Below are positions 30,972 through 64,000 of a stretch of 64,000 nt of DNA, piece after piece. The notes below the pieces were generated by a model that made no database searches, was not told where the DNA came from, and worked only from the letters and a program-made list of their open reading frames with translations. Numbering within the stretch: the first letter of the stretch is position 1; each line of letters opens with the position of its first letter. The stretch is from Paulinella micropora (Eukaryota; Cercozoa; Imbricatea; Euglyphida): positions 396,168-460,167 of the forward strand of contig BJOX01000041.1 in assembly GCA_009731375.1 (NCBI GenBank), in the 5' to 3' direction. A program made the translations under genes and the position numbers.

Positions 30972-32593
30972 CTAAGTCCTTGCATGTCTATTTCTTCGGA
31001 TGCTTGCATACATAACAACACACTTTGTCTTGCTTGCATACATAACAACACGGACCGTATGTACGTGACCACCTTTCTCCCCCTGACTCATGCTCCCTAC
31101 ATTCCGTGAAGACGGGGTAGGGGGAATAAGCTCAGGGAGATTACTGAAATCCTGACTTGGGGCATTGTTTTCGTCACTATCGCTTGCAACGATCACCGAA
31201 TCATCATCACTTTCAGGTCCTTTCTTAGATGTCGTAGATGTAATGGGGGCATTCTCAGTACTTTCACAATTACTAGTAGCGGCTACGGCAGGTGGGGTAG
31301 ATGCACTATACATAGTTTCTGGTACTTCGAAGCCAACATTCTCTTTGGGTGGTGTGTCGACTGGTGACAGAACAGCAGAGGGTGTGGCCGATTTCCATCC
31401 GACCGAAAACATACCCTCATCTGCTGTTCCTTCAAGGTTTTTGGAAGCCTCTCGTCGGCCCAGTTTCCATACATCGAATATAACATCCTGGACATTACCG
31501 TGTATTACACGCGCAACAGGATTATAGACACGGTAATACCCGGTATTACGTTCGTAACCCAAAGAGATAACTTTCTTTCCTCTCTCGCCTTTTCCCCGCC
31601 GAGCCTTAACCTTCATCACTGCAACGCAACCAGTGGGGCGAAGGTGATGCAAGTATGGTTTTCGGCGGTGAATGACTTCGAAAGGGGACTTACCCTTGAA
31701 GGGCCCTTTGGCTATCGGGAGGAGGTTGTTAATATAAGTGGCGTTTTTTCCCATCTCCGCTCAGAACTTGGGAGGGAGCTTAGCATCGCTAAGCATCGCC
31801 CTAGCAGGTCCACCGTTGGTTTGATGGGACCTCTCTATCTTTGAGACTGCCTGTTTCTCGGCGGTTGGAGCCTCAAACAAGATAGGCTGATTAACAGTAA
31901 CCCACTCCTGAAAGGTATCATATCGACCATATTCTTGGTCACAGGTAATAAATTTGACTTTCCGGTTTGTATGTCTTTCAAAGGCAACGGCCTTAATAAA
32001 ACACGGAAAGAATTCATTCTTATGACGTAAATAATAGTCGAGCTCGAAATTTGAAGCGAGACATTTGACCGTAAATTTGTATTGCTTACCATCCCATGAT
32101 TTCGTATTCCACCATCCTTGTGTGTCCATGGAAATATAAACCCCGGAATGACGTTCAACAATGTGATGGTTTTTGTGGAAATGTGGTGCTTTCTTTATTT
32201 TATTCTTTAAGCAGTACTCACACTTCATAATCCTTTCTCGCCATCCTACCCTACTGTCTTCACCCCCATATAGTGAGCCATTCTTTTCATAGCCTTTACC
32301 CCTCTATGTTTACACATGCGGTGAAAGACAGTAGCGTGTATATGCTCACTATGTGTGGGTCGGACAACAGGATTTAATGCTTTTGACATTTGACAACCAA
32401 CATCATGTTCATGAGTTCGTGAGGTGTGCGAACATACATCATTTGGCATGACCAAACAACAAGCCAAACTCTGTGAACAATACTCACCCTTCTCCCTATT
32501 TGTTTCGCAAGACAACGGGACAAATGATTTATTGTCGTGACACCCCCATCCACATAAACATGGGACATCATTGCAATATACATCATCGTACAA
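30972..32593 (-). pseudogene. integrase of the copia element
   Basis: The N-terminal zinc-binding set HATVFH (HX4H) lies at about 32310-32330 and CEYC (CX2C) at about 32220. The catalytic core has YISMDTQGWW (first Asp), FITCDQEYGRYDTF (second Asp) and KIERSHQTNGG (Glu), a complete D,D,E set. After a frame break at 31755-31761 comes ATYINNLLPIAKGPF, SPFEVIHRRKPY and GYERNTGYYRVYNPV, the usual C-terminal copia integrase motifs, then a Ser/Thr-rich tail. Confidence 0.85.
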
Positions 32594-32632
32594 GGGAAGA
32601 GTCGTTGGTTGTGTAGGACGGCGAGGGGGGAG

Positions 32633-33868
32633 TCAGAATGTGACGGTGGATGACGGTGCCCCCTCTTTCTCTACCTTCACATTCTGCTTTTCGAGGGGGA
32701 CTGGTTCGTATTGTTGGTTTGGGTCTAGAGGGGGCATTCCCGGGGGATCAAAGACGAACAGGTTGTTAGGCAGAGATCTGCCCCTAGCTAAGATCTGTTC
32801 TTCCTCGATATGGATTGGGGACTTGAGTACAAGCACCTGGTTGTTCTGATGGACTACTGCCAGTCCTTGTTTCAACCAAGCCGAAGTGGCTACTAAACCG
32901 TAACTCAAGTGGGGGTTGTATGTCGTGTGCGAATCATACACCTGAATCGGTTCTCCATTCGCTCCAGAGAGTTGCATCAAGACTTTCCCCTTATACTCCA
33001 TCTCAATGCTCCCTTTCGCGATTTTGAACTTCTGAGGGTTGTGTTTCATCCTCACGAACACATCCTTATGGGGTGATTGGGACTCGCTAGCCCCACTATC
33101 ATCTACCCAAACCATCCCCGCCATACTTCTTTCAGGTGTCTCCCTCTCATCTCCCTCGTTCTCGTGCATCATTATGATACAATCTTTCTCAGATGGGGGT
33201 GAGGTGTTTGAGGTGGTGTTGAGAGATGGGTTAGGTCTTGACGGTGGAATATCTCGTACGTTCTCCCCCTCTACCCCTATCCTTTGCAAGTATTCCCGAT
33301 ATTCGAGTAATTGAGTTCTTAGATGGGGAAATGCCGCAACGAGCCCCCTCGCAAAAGGGTTGTTCCATTTGTGAGCCATGGAAATAACGAAACTTTGAAT
33401 ATCCATGTAGAGTTCAAGATAGAATTCGTTAACTTCCTCGTCTCTCCCGGTAATAAGAGAATCTCTCACCTCAATCTCTCTAGCACCCTCTGCTAACGCA
33501 CCGAACAACCTATGTATCTCTCCAAGAGACTGTATTTCTCCGTTTCCTCCTACTGTCATCATCTTCCCCTCATCCCATCTCCATGCGATCATGGGGTCTC
33601 TCCTAATCCTATCTCCCTCTAACTCTCTCTCCCTCCCTTCATTCAACTCGCTGGGTGCAAGACGCGGTGAATGGGAATGCGTGATACGACGGACAAACGA
33701 TGGGCGTGCTCTTTTGGCCTCCCCCTCTTCTCCCCCTGCCTCATCCTCAACGCTCTTACTCATCTCTTTCTTAGAGTTCGAGCGTTGTGCAGATGATGCA
33801 GGAGAAGAAGAGGAAGACTTCTGAGGAGTAGCATAAGAGATGGTTTCATCATCGTCTTCGTCCGTCAT
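32633..33868 (-). pseudogene. protease region of the copia element
   Basis: A 411-codon frame with an acidic Ser/Glu-rich N-terminal half. MVWVDDSGASESQ at about 33085-33110 holds the retropepsin DSG active site in the copia form DSGAS. The following KFKIAKGSIEMEYKGKV and VLMQLSGANGEP fit the rest of the copia protease and the pre-integrase linker. Confidence 0.8.
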
Positions 33869-33939
33869 CGTCTCTCCCTCACCTCTCTCTCTTCTCTGAT
33901 TTGTTCCCCCAACTGCAACCTCAACGTTCTCACTCGTTT

Positions 33940-34675
33940 CTATGTTTGAGTCAGAACAGTTGACGTAGGGAGTATGTCTTGTGAGAGAAGATGACGAAGC
34001 ACTAGAACTATGAGAAGAGACATGCTTGTGTGGTGATGTGTGAGTGGAGGATGACGTGCGAGAATCAGATTGAACAGGGGGGGGGTTTCATCTATCCTAA
34101 TCCACTGACGTATAATCCAGTCCATAGGGGCTAGCATTAACCCAAAGTGCCATGGAGTACCCCCCAGGTTCAGTTGTGCTCTAATTACTGCCAGTAAGTC
34201 AGCCCTATTTCGCTTACTGCCGATATGGTGGGAACAGAAATTGCAACCCTGTTTTCCATCCTCTTGGCACACTCACCCCCTGATCTCTGACCCGGGCGGC
34301 CCCTACCTTCCATGAACAACGTGCGTTCACGTTGAACCCATCACATTGTTTTATGTTTGAAACAATGATCATGCTCCCTCTGATGGGTTGTGCCCACAGA
34401 TTGAGAAGTGGTCCATCATCCTCACGTAAGTGAAGATAGGTAGAATTCCGGGATTTCATTAGAACCTTCCTGTAACCCCCCTTGACACGGCGAAGCCCCC
34501 ATCCTTCCTCCATAGGGTATATTACCCCAAGAGGTTTTGGGTCGCCCACCATGTCAAGAGGATTGACGAAGCGGTTGTCTTTCAGGAGGGGAATAAAAGG
34601 AGTAGATCGAGGGACAGGAAGATGAGCAGGCATGTCTTGTGCGTGTGTGTTGCTCTTTTTCTTCCTGTTCTTCAA
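33940..34675 (-). pseudogene. Gag-Pol spacer frames of the copia element
   Basis: Frames 34675-34214 and 34272-33940 appear to be parts of one chain with a break around 34250 (LKDNRFVNPLDMVGDPKP; CNFCSHHIGSKRNRADLLAV). CNFCSHH may be a Cys/His site. No named domain recognised; position between Gag and protease is the basis. Confidence 0.4.
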
Positions 34676-34733
34676 TTCTGATGTGTGGGGTGGCGATGAT
34701 TGTGGTCCAAAACAGGAAGTGGGTGGGGTGTTG

Positions 34734-36343
34734 TCAAGTGAGGGGTTTGGTTCTTCTTCGTCCGTTTCCTCTCTCCATCATGTTTATGCTTAACATGTGA
34801 TTGATGTATCCTATTTCCCCTACTCCCTCTTCTCCTCCATCCTCATCATGAGTACCAGACTCTTCGTCTGAATCACGAGCTTCGGACTCCTCTCCTTCTT
34901 CTTCAGAACTACCAGAAGAAGAGGAGTCGGAACCTCCTGCATTCAGACTAATCGTCTTGGTCTTTGCTGTATTCTTGATGAAATCAGACGATTTCAACTT
35001 CCTTTTCTCCTTCCCTACTTCTTTCTTCTGTCGTCTCATCTTTCTCTTCCCTTTACTCCTCTCCTTAGTCTTATCTGTCTTAGTCAGACTCTGAGTCAGC
35101 TCTCCTACCCCTTTTGCTAAGTTAACTATCCTTGCTGCCTTCCTCCTTATGGGGCAGTTCACCGGGACATGTCCGTCTCGGGGGCACTCAGGGAGAGTAC
35201 AAGGGACAATGCAAATCTTGATTTGATGATCACCATGACAGTTATAACAACCTTGGGGTGTCTTTCCAGCTTGGTTTCCCATAAGGTTGACTGCTATGGG
35301 GTCGCTTTTAGTTCCCGTACCAGATGAAGTTTTAGACGAAAGGGAACGAAAACCGCCCCCTGACGAGTAAAGTTTCTTCATTTTGTTTTTGGATTCCTCT
35401 GTCTGAGCAACCTGTTCTATTACTTTCACAAAGGATTCCCAACCCGGTCGCTCCTCCGGAAGGAGACTGCTGACCTTGTTGCGAAAACTGTCGAACTCGG
35501 TCAAGTGTTCGATCTTTATCATGACCATTTCTATCTTTACGAGTTCGGGGTATGGGACTTTCATAACTGACTCTTGATCAGCAATATTGCTGTGAAAGAG
35601 AGTCAACCAGGGTCTCAAGTCTTGGACCTTCTTAGGGTAGGAAAGGTCAAGGAAGTCTTGTCGTTCTTTCCATTTGACAAGATCAAGACCTCCATATCTC
35701 TTCCTTAATGCCATGAAACATTCGACTCCGTCTGACCCCGCTGTCCTGATGACAGACATAGCTTCCTTGTCCTTAGAGCAGGGCTGAATTAAGAGAGCAA
35801 AGATAAATCGATTGTGTTTCAGTCTATCTCTTTCTTCAACCTGCTGATAATACTTATCTGTAGGAAAGAGGCAAGAAGGGGGTTTGGTCTAGATGCAGTA
35901 GTTAGGATAGGGACCGAACTCCCATCAGGCTCTTTATGCTCAGCAGTTGCTGGGGAAGAAGAAGGATCAGGCAAAGCAGAACTAGTACTAAGGTCTTGTT
36001 CTTGTTTGACAGGTAGGGCAGAGCTGGAGGAAGAGCTAGTAGGTTCTTTCTTTACTGCAGATTTCTTTCTCTCTGCCATGTCCTGATTCTCGTCCTCGCT
36101 ATCTCCGGAAGGTGAAAGAGGTGGTTCAGTAGGTAGATTGAAAGAAACTGTCAGCTTCGCTTGTGTAAACAAAGGGTGTTGCTTATGGGGGGGTAGCTCC
36201 CCTATCGCTAATGGATCATATATCGCCAGAACAGCAAGGAACCCATATTCCCAATTATCCCAATCTGGGTCTCTGCTGTTAAATGGCGGGGGATCCACTT
36301 TGAACCCTCTGTTCATCGACGCTCCAAACATGGTGTATGCCAT
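34734..36343 (-). pseudogene. Gag of the copia element
   Basis: Starts MAYTMFGASMNRGFKVDPPP (36343) and is broken once near 35815. It continues in the frame 35759-34734 with the capsid-like MALRKRYGGLDLVKWKERQD. Two zinc knuckles follow: CYNCHGDHQIKIC (CX2CX3HX4C) and CPRDGHVPVNC. Then comes a very basic stretch (KGKRKMRRQKKE) and an acidic Ser/Glu tail. The usual Ty1/copia knuckle is CX2CX4HX4C, so the first is one residue short. Confidence 0.8.
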
Positions 36344-36646
36344 GTTGGACCAAAGTGCGGAAGGTAGGAGCCAAACTCAACTACCCATAAAATTCCTACA
36401 ATTAAGTAGAAATGGGGGAATTATTATTAGGGATGAAATGAGTTGGTGTGTCTATGCTATGCTGTCTAGCCGATAGACACGTTGAGGTGGGTGCCTTCTG
36501 CCTACCTACCCACGGAATGATGTCGACTGCCTGCTGCACGTCGATCCTCGCACTTTTCTGTTGAAGGCCTAATGCCTCTCGTTTCAGACTAAGTGCAACT
36601 GATTAAAGCTGCTGGCGCAGAGTTCGCTAATCAAGGCTCGATAACC
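36344..36646 (-). other. leader and primer-binding region of the copia element
   Basis: Directly inside the 5' LTR, in element orientation, the sequence is GGTTATCGAGCCTTGATTAG. It resembles the TGGTATCAGAGC-type initiator-methionine primer site with small gaps, but the match is imperfect and the priming tRNA is uncertain. Confidence 0.4.
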
Positions 36647-36844
36647 TGTTAGACTACTATTATTAATAAAGCAATCTATGATAGCTACTACACTCTCTCA
36701 ACACACTACAACAACTTTAATGAGAAAAGGCGCCAACAGACGCGCCACGTAACTTGACTGGCCAGATCATAAGTAATGGATCTAAGGACACCGTTACTCC
36801 GATACGGCCGGCCCATAACTATTAATTAATGATTAGTTCCAACA
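36647..36844 (-). repeat. 5' LTR of the copia element
   Basis: 198 bp, about 97 percent identical to 27304-27498, with the same TG...CA ends. Confidence 0.92.
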
Positions 36845-36849
36845 TCCAC
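36845..36849. repeat. target site duplication, right copy (TCCAC)
   Basis: Identical to 27299-27303. Removing the element and one copy restores alignment to 4908-4930 of repeat copy A. Confidence 0.9.
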
Positions 36850-37768
36850 TTGACTAACTAGTTTTCGATTCCGTTCAAAAATGATTTCAAACGATTAAGT
36901 CAAAGATCTTTTTAGAAAAGATTAACCATTGCCTTTTCCCACTTAGAAATACCTTTTCCCCCGATTTCCCGTGAAACACGCGTTGCGGTAAATTTGTGGA
37001 CAAGAAAATGAAAAACAATGTTTGACTGCTTTTTACATCTGTCCCAGTCATTTTCGTCTAGCCTTCCCAAATCAGTTTGGTTTTCAAGTCCACCGGAACC
37101 CGACACTACCAGTTTTCGCAAAGGTTTTATGACTGCTAACTTGAAACAAAAAGACATTATCAGTTTGAGAACTGGAGACCTCACAATCTACTCTACACTT
37201 GATCGTAAGTTGCATCCAAGCCTGCAAAGAGTTCGAAATTACGTAAATAAACGAAGTGACCTCTCTACTATTTACTTGTCACGTATTTCACCTACTCCCA
37301 CAGTCAGGAGTCGGATTTAATGCAGCCATAGTGTTCTTAATAAGAGTTCGTTGTATCAGAGGCTGCCTACTTGAAGAGTTGTATACAAACTCACAAACTT
37401 GGGCCGCAGTGAAAGGTGAGGTAAGTTCCGTGAGTGACCGGTTCAAGTATACTAATCAACGAAAAGAGCCTCCGAGTTGAACTTGATGGACTGTTTTCAT
37501 CATTGAATCATGATGACGATCATGAGTCACATTTTAATATTAATGATAAGTAGGCAGTCAAAACTTAACTTCATAAGATTTAAAATTTAATGCTTACCGG
37601 TAACTTTCAGAGTTTAATTGTCGCGGCCTAGTACGGGCCTTTGGGCCGGCTTCAAAATGATTTAAACTAGCTAGTCCGAATGCGTTCTGAAATCTGAAAT
37701 AATATGTGTCGTCTTTTTTACGCAAACACTATTTTAATAAAATACTTGCCACTCGTAGAGCCTGAGTG
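36850..37768. mobile_element. interspersed repeat, copy B, right part
   Basis: TTGACTAACTAGTTTTCGATTCC and ACGTAAATAAACGAAGTGAC match copy A. The right end (37735-37768, ATACTTGCCACTCGTAGAG) is the reverse complement of the left end of copy A, indicating terminal inverted repeats beginning CACTCAG. No transposase frame. Confidence 0.65.
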
Positions 37769-38825
37769 TCGTCTTAAAATCTGACTCTGTCAGTGAGACA
37801 GCGACTGGCACGGTGAGTTTGGACTTACACCATGAGTTTAACAGTGCGGCAGTGAAATCTTAGCAATAATGTGGCACAGCCGGTGTAATGTAAAACCGGG
37901 CCGCTGAATCGAAGAACAGTGGGTGACTGACAATGTCGTAAATGAAGGACGTAAAGTGATCGATATGATCCATGCCCTTCCTTGAAGTTTGATGTTTGAA
38001 AGTGACTGTTTGAGTGGCAGTGTCTGCCATGAGAATAAAATACGCAGGCTGTGTGTCAGCATCGTTGCAGCAATTACGAACCACAGCATGCTACCTGAAG
38101 AACAGGTCGGAGTGTGATGGTAGGCTTTCAAACGGTGAAGCCAAGGACAAGCTATAGTCCCCGGGACCTTCATAAATATCACACGCTTAGAGAAACTCCC
38201 ACCGATGATTAGAAGGGAATATTCCATTTCCAATAATCATTTCATTTTTGGTCCATGTTTTGTTTGATGATAGGTGATGATGGATAATGCTAAGCACGCC
38301 ATCTGAACGCCCTTGTCCCCAGCTACCGCAACATCTGCTGTAACTTACGGGCGAATCGCAAGTGCCGACTGAGAAAACGATTCAAAACATAATGAATTTT
38401 GCCATGGAATATTTCTGTTCGATGGATATTTTTCTCTAACCTTGTGATATGAACGTTCGGACTGCGAATGGAAGCACACATAAAGAGCTGGAGAAGAATC
38501 GTCTTGACAAGGAGGCCAGGGAGATCAAGCACAGAAATAGAGTGCAACTCAGCAGAGAGAGAGAGAGCGAGTGTGTGTGTGTGTGTGTGTGTTTGCATGT
38601 GAGCGAGAGCAGGGAACCGAGTGTGTCTCTGTCTGTGTGGCGAGGTGTCAGAATCGAACTGGCAGACGAGGCAGCCGCTACAGAGCAAGGAGAGTGGCAC
38701 AGGGCGGCCGCATCAGAGGAGAAAGGAGTCTCAGAGCGGCTGGGGTGCGGCCAAGGAGCAGCCGCGGCTGAGCAAGGAAGAGCATAGAGCTGCGCAGCAG
38801 TGTGCGGCAAGGCAGGCGGGCGCGG
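37769..38825. other. intergenic DNA with weak minus-strand frames and a GA/GT microsatellite
   Basis: A minus-strand frame at 38084-37860 has fairly protein-like text (FILMADTATQTVTFKHQT) but no recognised motif or splice context. (GA)n(GT)n lies at 38555-38600. The rest shows nothing I can name. Confidence 0.35.
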
Positions 38826-38954
38826 TCAGAACACGGCGGGGGGGAAGAGCGCGAGGCGCACGACGTAGGAGAGAGGCACGCCGAAGAAGCAGGCGGTGAA
38901 GACGAGGAAAAGGAACAGCACCACCAGCAGCGAGACGCAGAAGAGCTTGGGGCC
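38826..38954 (-). CDS. last exon of a membrane protein (single C-terminal transmembrane helix)
   Basis: Acceptor GGGCAG at 38955-38960, then 42 codons: GPKLFCVSLLVVLFLFLVFT followed by ACFFGVPLSYVVRLALFPPAVF and stop. The first ~25 residues are an unbroken hydrophobic helix, so the protein would be tail-anchored or multi-pass. Upstream exons fall in or beyond the N gap. This is not a known part of IFT144, whose exons lie just upstream, so another gene or a misjoin is likely. Confidence 0.5.
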   Translation of the reverse strand, partial: GPKLFCVSLLVVLFLFLVFTACFFGVPLSYVVRLALFPPAVF

Positions 38955-39046
38955 CTGCCCGCACGCAATCAGCGGCACATTAGACAAACGACACACACTT
39001 CAGCACACAACTGCCTCCCCCACCTCCCCCACCTCTCTTCTCCACT

Positions 39047-39694
39047 NNNNNNNNNNNNNNNNNNNNNNNNNNNNNNNNNNNNNNNNNNNNNNNNNNNNNN
39101 NNNNNNNNNNNNNNNNNNNNNNNNNNNNNNNNNNNNNNNNNNNNNNNNNNNNNNNNNNNNNNNNNNNNNNNNNNNNNNNNNNNNNNNNNNNNNNNNNNNN
39201 NNNNNNNNNNNNNNNNNNNNNNNNNNNNNNNNNNNNNNNNNNNNNNNNNNNNNNNNNNNNNNNNNNNNNNNNNNNNNNNNNNNNNNNNNNNNNNNNNNNN
39301 NNNNNNNNNNNNNNNNNNNNNNNNNNNNNNNNNNNNNNNNNNNNNNNNNNNNNNNNNNNNNNNNNNNNNNNNNNNNNNNNNNNNNNNNNNNNNNNNNNNN
39401 NNNNNNNNNNNNNNNNNNNNNNNNNNNNNNNNNNNNNNNNNNNNNNNNNNNNNNNNNNNNNNNNNNNNNNNNNNNNNNNNNNNNNNNNNNNNNNNNNNNN
39501 NNNNNNNNNNNNNNNNNNNNNNNNNNNNNNNNNNNNNNNNNNNNNNNNNNNNNNNNNNNNNNNNNNNNNNNNNNNNNNNNNNNNNNNNNNNNNNNNNNNN
39601 NNNNNNNNNNNNNNNNNNNNNNNNNNNNNNNNNNNNNNNNNNNNNNNNNNNNNNNNNNNNNNNNNNNNNNNNNNNNNNNNNNNNNNNNNNNNNN
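39047..39694. other. assembly gap (648 N)
   Basis: Run of N. It interrupts the minus-strand gene series: WD-repeat exons of IFT144 on the right, an unrelated membrane exon on the left. Confidence 0.99.
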
Positions 39695-39894
39695 GGGGGA
39701 AGGACCATGGGTCGTCGGTTGAGTTGCAGCATGGCCCAGCAGGAAGTCACTGCACACACCAACGCCCCGTGCAGACATAGCGCACGCATACACATACACA
39801 CACCTGCCCGCCCAGCGCTCACCACACACAGCCTCCGCAGCCACTCCGGTACAGGGAAGGGCGAGAGCAAACATTACAAAATACACACAAACAC

Positions 39895-39920
39895 ACACAC
39901 ACACATGAACACACACAAAC

Positions 39921-40004
<84 letters not shown>

Positions 40005-40010
40005 GGCAGT
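39895..40010 (+). repeat. (CA)n(GA)n(CA)n microsatellite
   Basis: Dinucleotide arrays in the intron after exon 40106-40162 of IFT144 (minus strand). Confidence 0.9.
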
Positions 40011-40105
40011 GAGCGGGCAGGATCGCCCCTGGTTGTTTGTTTGTGTGCGTGTGCGTGTGTTAAGGGGAAGGAGGGGTGGGGGGGAGAGGGGGGGTGGGGC
40101 TGGAC

Positions 40106-50990
<10,885 letters not shown>

Positions 50991-51886
50991 CTGCAAGGTA
51001 TGAGCAATAAGTGAAGCTTGAATGGGGGCTTTAATGAAAACCTTGTCCATGGACGTCCTCCTTGACCGCAAATACCACTTCCTAACCAAGGATACAGAAG
51101 ATGGAAGAGTCTTGGACGCGTGAAAAAGATGGCTTCAACACAGTGATTGAAGCGCATGGGAATGTTTAATGTAGACACCATTGGTCCTACGCCCACGCGG
51201 TCAACGTGCCTTCTGGATCCTCAATATTGCCTGGAACCTCAAAGTGATGATGTCTCTCAAAACTGCAAAGACCAAACAGGAAAGACAGGTAGGATACAGG
51301 CGTGAAGAAAAGAATAATAAACAAGCCGGTCCACACAGAATCACAAGGCATTTGTGAGGCAGTTTCCCGTATCAGCCATATCCCTTCCATTATATTTTTA
51401 CCCCCCCAGAGCCACCTGAGCCAGTATTGAGATGAGCCGATATTGCGTGGACTTTGGCTGCTGCTTGTTGATCAACAAGCAAATGCCGCTTAGTGAAATG
51501 GGGTCCGGCCGAACATTGGAGTGATGATTCTTTGGTTGGTTGTTCAATCAAAGTTTTGTAACTTCAGTAAAGTTTGGCGAGCAGTTATGGTATCCATGCT
51601 TTTGAAATAACAAAGCAGCTCAGCTATTAGTTCAAATTTCATCCAAAGCTTTTTTTTTTTTTCCCCCATTGAATGACCGTCAATACTTGCCTGCTTGACC
51701 CTGATCCAGTCTTTCGTGCCAGATACCGGTAGAACTCCAGATAATAGGATAGAAAAGCATAGCAGCCCAATATAATTTTATCCAACCGGAAAACAGGAAG
51801 TCTGTAACCAAACAAATAAAAACAGTGGCGATCGAAGAAACTGACTGGAATCTACTTGTGTGACTAACTCCATCCTCGTACCCTTC
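50991..51886. other. upstream region of IFT144, first exon unresolved
   Basis: The start codon should lie here. A minus-strand block at 51262-51191 after TTTGCAG, reading HHHFEVPGNIEDPEGTLTAW, is a candidate, but its phase does not fit the next exon. No TATA-like element is convincing. Confidence 0.35.
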
Positions 51887-51915
51887 ATCTATCTATCTAT
51901 ACTATGATAACTATA

Positions 51916-51953
<38 letters not shown>

Positions 51954-51973
51954 ATCTATCTATCCATCTATCC

Positions 51974-52051
<78 letters not shown>

Positions 52052-52069
52052 ATCTATCTATCTATCTTA

Positions 52070-52166
<97 letters not shown>

Positions 52167-52200
52167 ACCTACCTGCCTACCTACCTACCTACCTACCTAC

Positions 52201-52291
<91 letters not shown>

Positions 52292-52300
52292 CCTATCTAC

Positions 52301-52385
<85 letters not shown>

Positions 52386-52400
52386 CATCCATCTATCTAC

Positions 52401-52457
<57 letters not shown>

Positions 52458-52495
52458 CATCTATCTAGCCAGCCAGCCATCTATCTATCTATCTG

Positions 52496-52559
<64 letters not shown>

Positions 52560-52574
52560 CCTACCTACCTATCC

Positions 52575-52605
<31 letters not shown>

Positions 52606-52616
52606 CATCCATCCAT

Positions 52617-52687
<71 letters not shown>

Positions 52688-52786
52688 GCTAGCTAGCTAG
52701 CTAGCTAGCTAACTAGCTAGCTAGCTCTAGCTAGCTAGCTAGCTAGCTATCTACCTACCCACCTACCTACCTACCTACCTACCTAC

Positions 52787-52831
<45 letters not shown>

Positions 52832-52856
52832 CATCCATCCATCCATCCATCCATCC

Positions 52857-52929
<73 letters not shown>

Positions 52930-52958
52930 CTTCTATCCATCCATCCATCCATCCATCC

Positions 52959-52991
<33 letters not shown>

Positions 52992-53026
52992 CCTACCTAC
53001 CTACCTACCTACACCTACCTACCTAC

Positions 53027-53120
<94 letters not shown>

Positions 53121-53133
53121 GTCTGTCTATCTA

Positions 53134-53181
<48 letters not shown>

Positions 53182-53262
53182 CCTACCTACCTACCTACCT
53201 ACCTACCTACCTATCTACCTACCTACCTACCTACCTATCTATCTATCTATCTATCTACCTAC

Positions 53263-53293
<31 letters not shown>
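51887..53293 (+). repeat. 1.4-kb (CTAT)n array between two divergent genes
   Basis: Almost uninterrupted tetranucleotide repeat with blocks of CTAC, CCAT, CTAG and CTGT variants. It separates the start of IFT144 (minus) from the first recognised RhoGEF exon (plus). Confidence 0.95.
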
Positions 53294-53295
<2 letters not shown>

Positions 53296-53388
53296 ATCTA
53301 GAGGTGAGTTAAGACAGCAGCGCGCGTGTGGAGTGTGGTCGCGCTCGGCGTGGTGTGCCCCGGCCTACTGCAGTGAGCAGTCGAGCAC

Positions 53389-63961
<10,573 letters not shown>

Positions 63962-64000
63962 ACTCTATCAGCCGCATCACCCGGCTCCTCTTTTCTCTAA

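Larger units (their letters stand above)
27304..36844 (-). mobile_element. full-length Ty1/copia retrotransposon
   Basis: 9.54 kb bounded by LTRs of 195 and 198 bp and a 5-bp target duplication, reading on the minus strand. Order: Gag, protease, integrase, RT, RNase H, which is the copia arrangement. The LTRs begin TGTTGG and end CTAACA in element orientation and differ by five substitutions and two small indels (about 3 percent), so the insertion is not very recent. Several frame breaks make it non-autonomous now. It sits inside copy B of another repeat, whose uninterrupted relative at 4586-5455 shows the empty site. Confidence 0.92.

Noticed and set aside
39047-39694. Long ORFs spanning the N run
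   Set aside because: Unknown bases are read as open; nothing can be inferred.
51904-52692. 262-codon ORF of Leu-Ser-Ile-Tyr repeats
   Set aside because: Direct translation of (CTAT)n; a 4-base unit read in any frame gives a 4-residue repeat without stops. The same applies to similar frames at 40.6, 41.4, 44.9, 45.7, 47-48.6, 55-56.9 and 57.3-58.0 kb.

Overview
This window is nuclear DNA of a eukaryote that probably builds a cilium or flagellum. Multi-exon genes with GT-AG (and apparently some GC-AG) introns are present. One gene matches intraflagellar transport protein IFT144/WDR19 exon by exon, and another encodes a DH-PH Rho exchange factor. About half the window is transposable elements and most of the rest is simple-sequence DNA. 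The species cannot be named from the sequence. A flagellate protist (amoebozoan, opisthokont-related or algal) fits better than a plant, animal or yeast, but that is inference.

Layout. 1-1.9 kb: SINE-like repeats with trinucleotide tails, one with tRNA-type A and B boxes. 2.0-4.4 kb: a multi-exon gene for an unrecognised coiled-coil protein. 4.6-5.5 kb: an interspersed repeat (copy A) with a terminal-inverted-repeat-like end. 5.5-15.0 kb: a GC-rich retroelement (Gag-like, protease-like and Ser-rich ORFs), apparently interrupted at about 10.93-13.89 kb by a 5'-truncated Ty1/copia fragment. 15.7-22.5 kb: a decayed DIRS/Ngaro-type element with CCCH Gag, reverse transcriptase, RNase H and tyrosine recombinase. 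23.8-26.5 kb: a seven-exon coiled-coil gene. 27.3-36.8 kb: a full-length minus-strand Ty1/copia element with 195/198-bp LTRs and a 5-bp target duplication, inserted into copy B of the repeat seen at 4.6 kb. 38.8-51 kb: minus strand, a membrane-anchor exon, a 648-N gap, then sixteen small exons for the WD40 half of IFT144. 53.4-63.96 kb: plus strand, a thirteen-exon RhoGEF gene transcribed divergently from IFT144.

The introns of the last two genes hold (CTAT)n/(GATA)n, (CT)n, (CA)n, (AAG)n and AT-rich arrays. Embedded in the CTAT/GATA arrays are several short non-repetitive islands, at least two of them members of repeat families and one with the C-terminal nuclease-like domain of a non-LTR retrotransposon. 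Each has microsatellite on one or both sides. The most interesting hypothesis here is a set of retrotransposons that home to (TATC)n microsatellites. The retroelement ORFs carry repeated frameshifts, whereas the 2.4-kb last exon of the RhoGEF is uninterrupted, so the breaks look like element decay rather than general sequence error.
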